Shown piece after piece: positions 25,978-34,356 of a DNA stretch of 64,000 nucleotides. Within the stretch, counting starts at the first letter, position 1, and the number at the start of each line of letters is the position of its first letter. The position numbers were made by a program, and so were the translations under genes. The notes beneath the pieces were generated by a model. That model searched no databases and was not told the origin of the DNA. It saw only the letters and a program-made list of their open reading frames with translations. The DNA is from Devosia sp. SD17-2 (GTDB lineage: Bacteria; Pseudomonadota; Alphaproteobacteria; Rhizobiales; Devosiaceae). The stretch is taken from contig NZ_CP104002.1 in NCBI RefSeq assembly GCF_029201565.1, positions 575,001 to 639,000 of the forward strand. Reading direction: 5' to 3'.

Positions 25978-26964
25978 TTAGCGGTTCCGCGTCATCAGAT
26001 GGCGTTCCCAGGAATAGGCCGTCTCGACGATTTCTCTGAGGTCATCATGGGCGGGCGTCCAGCCGAGCAGCTTGCGAACCTTCTCGCCTGTTGCGGTGAT
26101 CGAGGCGGGATCGCCAGCCCGGCGCGGCCCCTCGTCAGCGCGCAGATTGACCCCGGACACATCGCGGACCATCTCGACGACCTCGCGCACGGAATAGCCC
26201 CGGCCATAAGCGCAGTTGAGCGTCGTGCTGTCGCCGCCCTTGCGCAGATGGTTGAGCAGCAGGGCGTGCGCCGCGATGAGGTCGGTGACGTGGATATAGT
26301 CCCGCACACAGGTGCCATCGGGCGTTTCATAGTCGGTGCCGAAGATGTCCATCTTCTCGCGCTGGCCGAGCGCTGTCTGGCAGGCGACCTTGATGAGATG
26401 GGTGGCGAGCGGCGTCGACTGTCCGGAGCGCTTCTTCGGATCAGCGCCCGCGACGTTGAAATAGCGCAGCACGCCGAAGGTGATGGGGTGGGCCGCGGCC
26501 ACGTCGGCCAGCATCCACTCGGTCATCAGCTTGGACCGGCCATAGGGCGACATGGGGTGAAGCGGGGTATCCTCGACCACGGGGGCAAGGCCGGTCATGC
26601 CATAGACGGCGGCGGTGGACGAGAAGATGAAGTGCTTCACGCCGCCGCGCACAGCAGCCTCGATCAGATTGCGCGAGGTGGAGGCGTTGTTGGCGTAATA
26701 TTTGAGCGGGTTGGTGACCGATTCCGGCACGACGATGGAGCCGGCAAAATGCACGATCTCGGTAATGCCGTGCTTGGCGATCAGCCCCGTTACGAAATCG
26801 ATATCCCCGGCATTGCCCTGCTCGAAGATGGCACGGCCGTCGATGGCCCAGTCAAAGCCAGTAATCAGATTGTCCAGCACCACGACCTGTTCGCCACGAT
26901 CGGCGAGCTCAAGCACCATGTGACTGCCGATATAGCCTGCGCCACCGGTGACCAGAACTGCCAT
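25978..26964 (-). CDS. galE: UDP-glucose 4-epimerase
   Basis: 328 residues, an extended short-chain dehydrogenase. The NAD-binding motif GGAGYIGSH is at residues 7-15, the catalytic Tyr141-x3-Lys145 is in SPYGRSKLMTE, preceded by the active-site Ser in FSSTAAVYG, and the substrate block LRYFNVAGAD is intact. It interconverts UDP-glucose and UDP-galactose for surface polysaccharides. It is divergent from galU, which makes UDP-glucose, with 105 bases between the starts. Confidence 0.93.
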   Translation of the reverse strand: MAVLVTGGAGYIGSHMVLELADRGEQVVVLDNLITGFDWAIDGRAIFEQGNAGDIDFVTGLIAKHGITEIVHFAGSIVVPESVTNPLKYYANNASTSRNLIEAAVRGGVKHFIFSSTAAVYGMTGLAPVVEDTPLHPMSPYGRSKLMTEWMLADVAAAHPITFGVLRYFNVAGADPKKRSGQSTPLATHLIKVACQTALGQREKMDIFGTDYETPDGTCVRDYIHVTDLIAAHALLLNHLRKGGDSTTLNCAYGRGYSVREVVEMVRDVSGVNLRADEGPRRAGDPASITATGEKVRKLLGWTPAHDDLREIVETAYSWERHLMTRNR

Positions 26965-27069
26965 GGAATTAACTCCTGCGCTTGAAAGCTATTATGGTGC
27001 AACGATATGTGGCACATATTGATTTAGGTTTACGCCGACAATCGAGCTAACTGAATAAAGGGAAACCTT

Positions 27070-27954
27070 GTGTCCAAGCGAGTCCGTACTGCCGTTTTTC
27101 CTGTCGCTGGTCTGGGAACCCGGTTCCTTCCGGCAACGAAAGCGATGCCCAAGGAAATGCTTACGGTCGTGGACAGACCGCTCATCCAGTATGCCGTCGA
27201 TGAAGCCCGTGAAGCAGGTATCGAGCATTTTGTCTTCGTCACCGGGCGAAACAAAGGCGTTATCGAGGACCATTTCGACCGCCAGTTCGAGCTCGAGACG
27301 ACGCTTGAAAACCGCGGCAAGCTGGCAGCGCTCGAGGAGCTGCGCCAGGACCTGCCGTCCGCCGGTCGTACGAGCTTCACCCGCCAGCAGGAGCCGCTCG
27401 GGCTTGGCCACGCCGTCTGGTGTGCTCGCGATATCGTTGGCGACAATCCATTCGCGCTGCTCTTGCCCGACATGCTGTTCAAGGGTGAGCCCGGGGTGCT
27501 CCGGCAGATGATGGACGCTTACGAAGAGAGCGCCGGCAATGTCATCGCCGTCGAGGAAGTGCCCGAGGCCGAGGTGTCGTCCTATGGCGTGATTGGCCGT
27601 GGCGAGGGCGCCGACACCGGCTTCCGCATCAATCAGATGGTGGAAAAGCCCAAGCGCGAAGAGGCCCCTTCCAATCTCATCATATCGGGTCGCTATATCC
27701 TGCAGCCGGAAATTTTCTCGCTGCTGGCCGAACAGACCAAGGGCGCAGGCGGTGAAATCCAGCTGACCGACGCCATGCAGAAGCTGATGAACACCCAGCG
27801 CTTCACCGGCGTCAAATATCAGGGTCAGAGCTTTGACTGCGGCTCCAAGATCGGCTTCCTGACGGCCAACGTGGTCTACGCCCTCGAACGCGACGACATC
27901 CGACCCGGGTTCCTGCGCGAGTTGCGCAAGCTCGATCTCGAGGAAAAGCTCTAG
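27070..27954 (+). CDS. galU: UTP-glucose-1-phosphate uridylyltransferase
   Basis: 294 residues starting at a GTG with an AAAGGGA ribosome site. The nucleotidyltransferase signature [21 protein letters not shown] and the later block [13 protein letters not shown] are those of Gal[14 protein letters not shown] and the GLGHAVWCA segment complete the active site. It makes UDP-glucose, the substrate of GalE. Its TAG stop lies inside the CTAG target duplicated by the adjacent IS5-family element, so the protein is unaltered by the insertion. Confidence 0.95.
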   Translation: MSKRVRTAVFPVAGLGTRFLPATKAMPKEMLTVVDRPLIQYAVDEAREAGIEHFVFVTGRNKGVIEDHFDRQFELETTLENRGKLAALEELRQDLPSAGRTSFTRQQEPLGLGHAVWCARDIVGDNPFALLLPDMLFKGEPGVLRQMMDAYEESAGNVIAVEEVPEAEVSSYGVIGRGEGADTGFRINQMVEKPKREEAPSNLIISGRYILQPEIFSLLAEQTKGAGGEIQLTDAMQKLMNTQRFTGVKYQGQSFDCGSKIGFLTANVVYALERDDIRPGFLRELRKLDLEEKL

Positions 27955-28379
27955 GTGACCGACTCATAACTTCGCAACCAGATACGGATTGAAGCGAGTT
28001 GGACTGATGCCAGGAAATTGTCGTCTCGCTTGTCGTATCGGGTTGCGATTGCCCTGAAGTGTTTGAGTTTGTTGAAGTAACGTTCGACAGCGTTGCGCTG
28101 GCGATAGACCCAGTGGCTGAATGGGAAGGTTTGCACGCGGTTGGGCATGGCGCGGATATTGGCCCATGCACCGCGCTCGGCCATGGTGCTGCGCAGGGCA
28201 TCACTGTCGTAGGCTCGGTCTGCGAGCAGGATATTTCCAGCGGACAGGGTGGCAAACATGTCCGCTGCTGATCGCCCATCATGGGCCTGGCCTTCGGTCA
28301 GTTTGAGCTGGATCGGCTGCCCCTGGGCATCGACCAGCGCATGGATCTTGGTGGTCAGGCCGCCGCGCGAACGACCCAT
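27951..28379 (-). CDS. IS5-family transposase, ORF B (C-terminal catalytic part)
   Basis: 142 residues from the first in-frame ATG; in the cell it is probably made only as the fusion produced by -1 frameshifting from ORF A. It contains [19 protein letters not shown], the second catalytic Asp in [14 protein letters not shown] and the C-terminal [18 protein letters not shown] block with the catalytic Glu. Its TAG stop is read from the flanking CTAG target copy, not from the element. Confidence 0.87.
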   Translation of the reverse strand: MGRSRGGLTTKIHALVDAQGQPIQLKLTEGQAHDGRSAADMFATLSAGNILLADRAYDSDALRSTMAERGAWANIRAMPNRVQTFPFSHWVYRQRNAVERYFNKLKHFRAIATRYDKRDDNFLASVQLASIRIWLRSYESVT

Positions 28380-28794
28380 GCAACGGGATCGCTCGTCTTT
28401 TTTTGACCGTTGGCGGCGTGCTGGTGAACCCGGATCGAGGACGAGTCGATCATCTGCACGTCGCCATTGTAAGCGGCTGATACAGCGTCAAGAATGCGCG
28501 CCCAGTGGCCGGCCCTGCGCCACCGGTTGAAGCGGTTCACGCAGGTCGTGTGCGGGCCATACCGCGTCGGGATGTCGGCCCAGGGCGCGCCCGTGCGAAG
28601 CCGCCAGAAGATGCCGTTCAGAACACGCCGGTCATCGGCGCGCGGAACGCCGCGCACCTTCGTCGGAAGCAGCGGCTGGATCACAGACCACTCAAAATCC
28701 GTAAGATCAAAACGCGCCATCATCACCTCCTGTCCACCAAAGGGAAGGAATCACAACAGCAGCACTTTGGGAATCCCGTTAATGGGTATGTGAC
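27955..28794 (-). mobile_element. IS5-family (IS427-like) insertion sequence
   Basis: An 840-bp element between two copies of CTAG (27951-27954 and 28795-28798), the expected target duplication. The ends are imperfect inverted repeats starting GTGACCGACTCATAA (left) and GTCACATACCCATTA (right, reverse strand), with about 10 matches in 15. It holds a two-frame DDE transposase joined by a slippery A7G. Insertion was exactly at the galU stop codon. The short imperfect ends make the borders likely but not certain. Confidence 0.8.
28355..28720 (-). CDS. IS5-family transposase, ORF A (N-terminal part)
   Basis: 121 residues from the ATG at 28720, which follows a GGAGG site. It carries the IS5/DUF4096-type N-terminal domain (FDLTDFEWSVIQPLLP, RVLNGIFWRLRTGAPW, RYGPHTTCVNRFNRW) and the first catalytic Asp region VQMIDSSSIRVHQHAA. 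The frame then enters the slippery tract and ends 15 codons later. A -1 slip at A AAA AAG (minus strand of 28398-28404) joins it to ORF B. Confidence 0.88.
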   Translation of the reverse strand: MARFDLTDFEWSVIQPLLPTKVRGVPRADDRRVLNGIFWRLRTGAPWADIPTRYGPHTTCVNRFNRWRRAGHWARILDAVSAAYNGDVQMIDSSSIRVHQHAANGQKKTSDPVAWVVRAAA

Positions 28795-28812
28795 CTAGGG
28801 TCTGAACACGCT

Positions 28813-30093
28813 CTAGCGTGAGAGGGTGATCCCCAGGCTCACCTGATGGCTATCGGTCTGGCCGCTGCTCGATGTGTTGCGGCGGCCATAGCCGTAGTCG
28901 GCATTGAGCGCTGTGTGGGCGTTGAAGCTATAGTCAGCGCCCGCGCCCAGGCCGAAACGGTCTTCGGTATCGTTGCTGCCCACGAATTGCGAGCTGCTCC
29001 AGTCGGCATTGGCGCGCAGCCGCAGCCAGGAATTGACCGTGTAATCGATATTGGCAAGTGCTGCGTGGCGGATGCGCGCCGTTCCGGGATTGTCCGGTCC
29101 GGTCGGCTCCATCGTGGTCTCGAGGCTTGCCGTCATCCGCAGGGTCGGATCAGGGGTATAGCTCACGCTCGCCCCATAGAGCTGCGTCGTGACATCACCC
29201 AGATTTCCGGCGTGAAAAACGCGTTGGCCGACACCGGCGGAGACGCTGACCGTCAGGACATCGTTCCACGATCCCGAGACGCCGGCGCGCAGCGTGCGAT
29301 TGCTGGCATCGGCCTTTTCGCCCGATGGGCCGGCGACATCAAAGAAATCGCGCGACACGCCGGCCTCTGTGAACAGCTCGAAAATCGGGGTGACCTGATA
29401 GCCGACACGCAGATTACCCGCGGCGGTCCAGCGGTTCTGGTCCGCGTTGTCGATCTCGCCGATATCAAGGCGGGTCGAGGGACCATAATTGGTGCGCATG
29501 GCCTCAGCGTCGACACCGAGATTGAAGCGGCCAAACTGGCGGTCGAGGCCAATCCCGAGGCTGCCGGTCAGGATCTGCGGCGGGGCCGCGATCTGCGGAT
29601 TGAGGTCGAGCGTGCCCGGAAGATCCTTGCTCAGCGTCAATGCGGCATCGCCGTTGAGGGTGGTGACAGCGTCGAGCGCCATCTCGCCGGACACGCCAAG
29701 CCGCATATTGGTGATGGTGACGCCGTCCGGCCCGCTGGGCTTGGCAATCTCGGCGCTGGCAGCGCCGACGATCGTGGCGAGGCTTCCGTCATAGCGTGCC
29801 GACGCCTGCGGCGTCAGACGGGTAACGAAATTCTGCCCGCCTGTCGTCGATTGGGTAAACGTGCCCCTCAGTCCCACCGACCAGTCGATCTCGAAGGGGG
29901 GATGGGTCGGCTCGATCGGCATCCCATAGTCACCGGCAACTGGCGCCGCAGGATAGAGGCCCGGCCGCAGCCGCTCATTGTCGGTTCCGGAGCCATCGGG
30001 GCCAAAGGGGTCGGCGAATACCGGCGCACCAAGACAGGCCGTGGCCAGCGCCACGCCCAGGTTCAGGCGCCAAGTCCGCGACAGCAGTGGCAA
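28813..30093 (-). CDS. Outer-membrane beta-barrel protein
   Basis: 426 residues with a signal peptide ending near VFA-DP. From about residue 70 to the end the sequence alternates polar and hydrophobic residues in many short amphipathic strands with Gly/Asn/Asp turns, and it ends in a strand finishing with an aromatic-free LGITLSR. This is the pattern of BBP2_2/PF10082-type outer-membrane proteins of Hyphomicrobiales, often found near polysaccharide genes. The function could be export or structural. The stop is 14 bases from the right CTAG of the IS5 element. Confidence 0.75.
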   Translation of the reverse strand: MPLLSRTWRLNLGVALATACLGAPVFADPFGPDGSGTDNERLRPGLYPAAPVAGDYGMPIEPTHPPFEIDWSVGLRGTFTQSTTGGQNFVTRLTPQASARYDGSLATIVGAASAEIAKPSGPDGVTITNMRLGVSGEMALDAVTTLNGDAALTLSKDLPGTLDLNPQIAAPPQILTGSLGIGLDRQFGRFNLGVDAEAMRTNYGPSTRLDIGEIDNADQNRWTAAGNLRVGYQVTPIFELFTEAGVSRDFFDVAGPSGEKADASNRTLRAGVSGSWNDVLTVSVSAGVGQRVFHAGNLGDVTTQLYGASVSYTPDPTLRMTASLETTMEPTGPDNPGTARIRHAALANIDYTVNSWLRLRANADWSSSQFVGSNDTEDRFGLGAGADYSFNAHTALNADYGYGRRNTSSSGQTDSHQVSLGITLSR

Positions 30094-30168
30094 AAATGGC
30101 TCCGTCGGTATGATTGAGGACGACGCCGATCCTTTCAGCTTATGGTTAATGAAGTCTTTCGACGAACC

Positions 30169-30621
30169 TCAGATGGCCTCGACTTTGAGCACCGGACCAT
30201 CATAACCAACGACGCGGATTCGCTGACCGACGGGAAGGTCCGGTCCGGCGATGCGCCAGACGCTGTCGCCGAGAGCAAGCCGGCCAAATCCGGCGACGAT
30301 GGGCTGGTCCAGAACGGCTTCGTGGCCGACGTAGCGTTCAGCGCGACGGTTGAGAAACGGCTGGTCATCGGTAGCCTTTCGCGAGCGGGTCCAACGCAGC
30401 CAGGCAAAGACCGAGGCGAGCCCCAGAATGGCAAAAAGCAGCCATTGAAATGGCCACGCCATGGGCTGGATGAAGACCACGAGCCCGGTGACGATCCCGG
30501 CTATGCCCAGCCAGACGAGGAAACCGCCGCCGGGAACGACCAGCTCGAGGCCGAGCAGGATCAGGCCGGCGATGATCCAGCCCCAGGGCGCATTGGCGGC
30601 CAGAAACTCGATGATCATCAT
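30169..30621 (-). CDS. NfeD family protein
   Basis: 150 residues: two to three N-terminal membrane helices (about residues 10-75), then a small soluble OB-fold domain (about 90-148: YVGHEAVLDQPIVAGFGRLALGDSVW, then GQRIRVVGYDGPVLKVE). This short NfeD form is normally paired with an SPFH/stomatin protein, as here (6 bases from the upstream gene stop). Such pairs are thought to organise membrane microdomains or quality control. Confidence 0.9.
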   Translation of the reverse strand: MMIIEFLAANAPWGWIIAGLILLGLELVVPGGGFLVWLGIAGIVTGLVVFIQPMAWPFQWLLFAILGLASVFAWLRWTRSRKATDDQPFLNRRAERYVGHEAVLDQPIVAGFGRLALGDSVWRIAGPDLPVGQRIRVVGYDGPVLKVEAI

Positions 30622-30627
30622 GGCCGA

Positions 30628-31614
30628 CTAACCTTGCGAAGGGTCTGAGGAGTAGCCTGAGGATGGCGGTCGGGCTGTCCGGGCTGGCGTTGATGGCGCG
30701 CTGCCGCCAAAAGTCTCCCGGGCAATCTCGGCAATGCCACCAATCGAGCCAATGACGCTGGCAGCCTCGACCGGCAGCATCAGCACCTTTTGATTGGGCG
30801 ACGTGGCGATCTTGCCCAGCGCTTCGATATAGTTGTTGGCCACGAAATAATTGATGGCCTGGACACTGCCCGAGGCGATGGCGTCGCTGACCATCTGCGT
30901 GGCCTTGGCTTCAGCCTCTGCCGAGCGCTCGCGCGCTTCGGCGTCCCGGAAGGCCGCTTCCTTTCGCCCTTCGGCCTCAAGCACCTGCGCCTGTTTGGCG
31001 CCTTCCGCCTGAAGGATCGCCGCCTGGCGACGCCCTTCGGCCTCGAGGATGGCGGCGCGCTTTTCGCGCTCGGCCTTCATCTGCCGGCCCATCGATTCGA
31101 CCAGGTCCTTGGGCGGATCGATGTCCTTGATCTCGATGCGGGTGATCTTGATGCCCCATGGCGAAACCGCCGTGTCGACGACACGCAGAAGGCGCTCGTT
31201 GATCTCGTCGCGGTGGCTGAGGAGTTCATCGAGGTCCATCGACCCCATGACCGTGCGGATATTGGTCATGGTGAGGTTGAGGATGGCGTTTTCGAGGCCC
31301 GAGATTTCGTAGGCCGCGGCTGCGGCATCCAGGATCTGGTAAAATGTCACGCCATTGGCGGTGATGGAGGCGTTGTCGCGGGTAATGACCTCCTGGTGGG
31401 GGACGTCGAGCACCTGCTCCATGACGTTGATCTTCTTGCCGATGGTGTCGATGAACGGCACGATCAGATTGAGGCCGGGCTTCAGCGTGCGGGTATATTT
31501 GCCGAACCGCTCGATGGTGAAATTATAGCCCTGCGGCACCGTCTTGGCACCGGCGAAGAGGACAAGGATCAGCAGAATGCCTATGCCGATCAAGGTGATG
31601 CTCAGCCCGTCCAT
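30628..31614 (-). CDS. SPFH/band 7 (stomatin/QmcA-like) membrane protein
   Basis: 328 residues from the ATG at 31614, which has a GAGGAG site; an ATG 7 codons upstream is possible. One N-terminal membrane segment (about residues 4-22) is followed by the band 7 domain ([66 protein letters not shown]), then a long Ala/Glu-rich coiled coil (about 180-255). It is paired with NfeD in a two-gene operon. Confidence 0.92.
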   Translation of the reverse strand: MDGLSITLIGIGILLILVLFAGAKTVPQGYNFTIERFGKYTRTLKPGLNLIVPFIDTIGKKINVMEQVLDVPHQEVITRDNASITANGVTFYQILDAAAAAYEISGLENAILNLTMTNIRTVMGSMDLDELLSHRDEINERLLRVVDTAVSPWGIKITRIEIKDIDPPKDLVESMGRQMKAEREKRAAILEAEGRRQAAILQAEGAKQAQVLEAEGRKEAAFRDAEARERSAEAEAKATQMVSDAIASGSVQAINYFVANNYIEALGKIATSPNQKVLMLPVEAASVIGSIGGIAEIARETFGGSAPSTPARTARPPSSGYSSDPSQG

Positions 31615-31701
31615 TCCGAACTCCTCAAATCCCATGGCGCGCGCTCCTGCTGCCGTGTCTGTATCGGCAACTTACGGATCCTCGCCGTCATAGGCAATCA
31701 G

Positions 31702-32493
31702 TCACGGCGAGTAGACGGCCGGAAGCGGCGAGAGCTGGGCGAAGACCGAGCGGGCGATGGGCTCGAGCTTTTCGGCGTCATAGGGGGCGGTGATGGTGCA
31801 GGTGAGGGTGCTGTCGGCCCAGTAGAGCGCCGTATCGATGCCGAGGCTGGCCAGCTGATAGCTCGGCGTTTCAACGGTGAGCGCCGGGGTGACATAAAGC
31901 GTGAGGCGTTCTCCGGCGGCGTCTTCATACATCAGCTGGGCGGCGCGGCCACCGGGAACCTCCGGCGCAGGAAGAAGCCGTCCGCCGAGGAAGGTCAGCC
32001 CCGAGGCGGTGAGATCGGGCATGGCGAGGTTGGTCTGGAGGCGCGCCGAGAGCCAGTTGGTGAGATGAGCGCTGTCCGCGCCCGGGACTTCCACGGAATG
32101 CCGGTTTTCGCCGACGTAAACGGTGTGGGCGCTGACGGCGCTGGCGATCAGGCGATCTGCCGGTCCGGGTGTGGCTGCAAGATCCCGCAACATCCAACCG
32201 GCGCCGACCCCGAGCCCGGCAATGACGACTGCGGCGACGGCATTGATCCAGAACCGGTTCCGCCTGGTCCGGTTTGCGCCGGCAATCCGGGTGACATCGA
32301 GCCGCGGGGGCAGGGGTTCGCTCGAGACCGGCCCATAAAGCGCGCGGATGGCGTCGGACTGGCGCTGCATCTGGGCGAGGTCGGCGGCTGCGTCGGGGCG
32401 GTCGGCCAGCTGGCGCTCCAGCGTGTCGCGCTCGGCCGGAGCCAGTTGCCCATCCGCTATGGCCATCAGGAGGTCTCTGGTGATCTCGGTCAT
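31702..32493 (-). CDS. Membrane anti-sigma factor
   Basis: 263 residues. A cytosolic N-terminal helical part (about 1-80, with the ADGQLAPAERDTLERQLADRP pattern of anti-sigma domains) is followed by one membrane helix (about 83-102) and a large periplasmic domain. It overlaps the upstream ECF sigma gene by 4 bases, so the pair is co-translated. It probably holds the sigma factor at the membrane until an envelope signal releases it. No zinc-binding HxxxCxxC motif is seen. Confidence 0.85.
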   Translation of the reverse strand: MTEITRDLLMAIADGQLAPAERDTLERQLADRPDAAADLAQMQRQSDAIRALYGPVSSEPLPPRLDVTRIAGANRTRRNRFWINAVAAVVIAGLGVGAGWMLRDLAATPGPADRLIASAVSAHTVYVGENRHSVEVPGADSAHLTNWLSARLQTNLAMPDLTASGLTFLGGRLLPAPEVPGGRAAQLMYEDAAGERLTLYVTPALTVETPSYQLASLGIDTALYWADSTLTCTITAPYDAEKLEPIARSVFAQLSPLPAVYSP

Positions 32494-32996
32494 TTCACCG
32501 TCCTCAGATGGGGCTCCGCCGGCGTGCCGGTGAGGGCGCGGAGGGCCGAGCGGGCGCGACCGAGCCGGCTCATCAGCGTGCCGAGCGGAATATCGAGGAT
32601 TTTGGCAGCGTCCTGATAGGACAGGCCTTCGAGCGTGACCAGAAGCAGGGCCTCCTTTTGGTCGAGGGGCAGGGTTTCGAGGGCGCGCCCCAGTTCGGCG
32701 AGGGCGAGATGGCCGGGCTGCGGTGCCGGGGTTGCCGGCTCGGGAATGCTTTGAATATCAACCACATCGCCGCGCCTCCGATTTTGCCGAAGGTCGTTGC
32801 GGTAAATGTTGATCAGGATAGTGAAGAGCCAGGGCCGCACCGGCCCGCGGGGCTGGAACAGACCGCGGCGGGAAATGGCGCGTTCGAGGCAATCCTGCAC
32901 GAGATCATCGGCCCGGTCGATGTCGCGGGTCAGCGCCCGGGCATATCGCCGGAGCGCGGGCACGCAGGCCTCGATTTCGTGCAGGATTTCGGCCAC
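32490..32996 (-). CDS. ECF-type RNA polymerase sigma factor
   Basis: 168 residues, a two-domain ECF sigma. Region 2 covers about residues 8-75 (YARALTRDIDRADDLVQDCLERA, WLFTILINIYRND) and region 4 about 105-155 (LETLPLDQKEALLLVTLEG, SYQDAAKILDIPLGTLMSRL, the -35-binding helix-turn-helix). It sits between a COG4315 protein gene (15-base gap) and its anti-sigma gene (4-base overlap). Confidence 0.93.
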   Translation of the reverse strand: MAEILHEIEACVPALRRYARALTRDIDRADDLVQDCLERAISRRGLFQPRGPVRPWLFTILINIYRNDLRQNRRRGDVVDIQSIPEPATPAPQPGHLALAELGRALETLPLDQKEALLLVTLEGLSYQDAAKILDIPLGTLMSRLGRARSALRALTGTPAEPHLRTVK

Positions 32997-33011
32997 GCGG
33001 GCGGCTTTCAG

Positions 33012-33404
33012 CTATTCGATGGCAAGATGCCAGACGCCGCCGACGCCGTCACCCGTAATGTCGCCGGGGGCCTTGTCGTCGACCCAATAGTAGAGCGGCA
33101 TGGATTTATAGGCCCACATTTTGGTGCCATCTGTCCGGTCTACAATGGAAAAATCGCCTTCGGCCGCGGCGGCATCATCAGCGAAAAGCGGTGGCCATTT
33201 TTCGGCGCAGCTGTCGTAGCAATTAGTGACGCCCGGCTCGTCCTTGTCGAAGATATAAAGGGTCATGCCGTTGGCATCGGTCAGCACCATCTTGCCGCCG
33301 ATGTCGGTGGATTTGACCGCGCCGCCGAGATAGTCGGCGGCGAAGGCGGGAGTCGCAAGGGCGGCGAGCACAGCTGCACCGGCCAGAATGTTTCGGAAAT
33401 TCAT
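33012..33404 (-). CDS. COG4315-type secreted repeat protein
   Basis: 130 residues with a signal peptide ending near AFA-AD. It carries two secreted-repeat units (PF03640-like): MVLTDANGMTLYIFDKDEPG with CYDSCAEKWPPL, and a second unit around MWAYKSMPLYYWVDDKAPGD, with the typical aromatic-x-aromatic-x2-Asp pattern. The role is unknown; the family is often encoded beside ECF sigma factors. It is the first gene of the sigma/anti-sigma operon and may be a target or a sensor partner. A perfect palindrome overlaps its ribosome site. Confidence 0.85.
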   Translation of the reverse strand: MNFRNILAGAAVLAALATPAFAADYLGGAVKSTDIGGKMVLTDANGMTLYIFDKDEPGVTNCYDSCAEKWPPLFADDAAAAEGDFSIVDRTDGTKMWAYKSMPLYYWVDDKAPGDITGDGVGGVWHLAIE

Positions 33405-33415
33405 GGCGTTATCTC

Positions 33416-33435
33416 CTCATGCGGAGCCGCATGAG
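33416..33435. promoter_or_regulatory. Perfect palindrome overlapping the ribosome site of the ECF operon
   Basis: Arms CTCATGCGG (33416-33424) and CCGCATGAG (33427-33435) with a 2-base centre. On the minus strand the last GAG is the start of the GAGGAGA ribosome site of the 33404 ATG. It could be a DNA operator or a hairpin that hides the ribosome site. Confidence 0.5.
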
Positions 33436-33490
33436 GCAGCCCGCACAAGGATAAACACCGCAGGGCGGGTTTTAATCCGCCAAAGAGGAA

Positions 33491-34036
33491 TTATTCTTCG
33501 TCGGTGAAGCGGACGACGCCGATGTGGGGGAGATTGCGGTTGCGCTGGCCGTAGTCGATGCCATAGCCGACGACAAATTTGTCAGGGATTTCAAAGCCAA
33601 GCCATTTGGCGTTGATCTCGGTCTCGCGGCGCGAGGGCTTTGAGAGCAGGGCGCAGATTTCCATACGACGCGGATGGCGGGTCTCGAGGATTTCGAGCAC
33701 GTGCTTGAGGGTGTGGCCAGTGTCGATAATGTCTTCGACGACGAGGACATCGCGACCGGCGATCTCGCCGCGCAAGTCCTTGAGAATCCTCACTTCCCGG
33801 CTCGATTCCATGGCGTTGCCATAGGAGGAGGCTTCGAGGAAATCGACTTCGACCGGCAGGTCGAGCTCGCGGACGAGGTCGGCGATGAAGATGAAGGAAC
33901 CGCGCAAAAGGCCGACGACGACGAGCTTTTCGGTGTCGGCAAAATGGGTCGAAATCTCGCGCGCCAGCGCTTCGACGCGGGCGGCAATGGCCTTGGCGGA
34001 GATCAGTTCATCGACGACATAGGGCTTTTGGGTCAT
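33491..34036 (-). CDS. hpt: Hypoxanthine phosphoribosyltransferase
   Basis: 181 residues from the ATG at 34036 (a TTG five codons earlier is less likely). The PRPP-binding loop [12 protein letters not shown] is intact, with the earlier [16 protein letters not shown] segment and the C-terminal [22 protein letters not shown] base-binding end. It salvages hypoxanthine, and often guanine, to the nucleotide. A single gene between the ECF operon and the tandem-repeat region. Confidence 0.95.
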   Translation of the reverse strand: MTQKPYVVDELISAKAIAARVEALAREISTHFADTEKLVVVGLLRGSFIFIADLVRELDLPVEVDFLEASSYGNAMESSREVRILKDLRGEIAGRDVLVVEDIIDTGHTLKHVLEILETRHPRRMEICALLSKPSRRETEINAKWLGFEIPDKFVVGYGIDYGQRNRNLPHIGVVRFTDEE

Positions 34037-34135
34037 GGCAATTCCGAACAACGCATCGGCGAGTTTGTTAGCAGACTGTTAGCATTGACGGTAGCCAAAG
34101 GCGGAATTGGTCACAGATGTGCGGCGGGGGCTGTA

Positions 34136-34352
34136 CCCCCACCTAACCTCCCCCTGGAGGAGGGGGAGGGACTGTCCGGCGGGTGGGGCTGGATCGGTAG
34201 AATAGCCTTGGCCAAAAGACCCCCACCTGACCTCCCCCTGAAGGAGGGGGAGGGACTGTCCGGTGGGTGGGGCTGGATCGGTAGAATAGCCTCGGGCAAG
34301 CACCCCCACCTAGCCTCCCCCTGGAGGAGGGGAGGGACTGTTCGGTGGGTGG
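34136..34352. repeat. Tandem repeat, about 84 bp, 2.6 copies
   Basis: Units start at 34136, 34220 and 34303 with CCCCCACCT. Each has a palindromic core of nine-base arms CCTCCCCCT and AGGGGGAGG (the third copy has one G fewer), then ACTGTCCGG, GGGTGGGG and, in the first two copies, CTGGATCGGTAGAATAGCC. The 305-base gap between hpt and gltD holds nothing else visible. It resembles genome-wide intergenic palindromic repeats. Confidence 0.85.
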
Positions 34353-34356
34353 GCGA

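Noticed and set aside
34136..34352. CRISPR-like array
   Set aside because: Only 2.6 near-identical 84-bp units without unique spacers and no cas genes; it is a tandem repeat.
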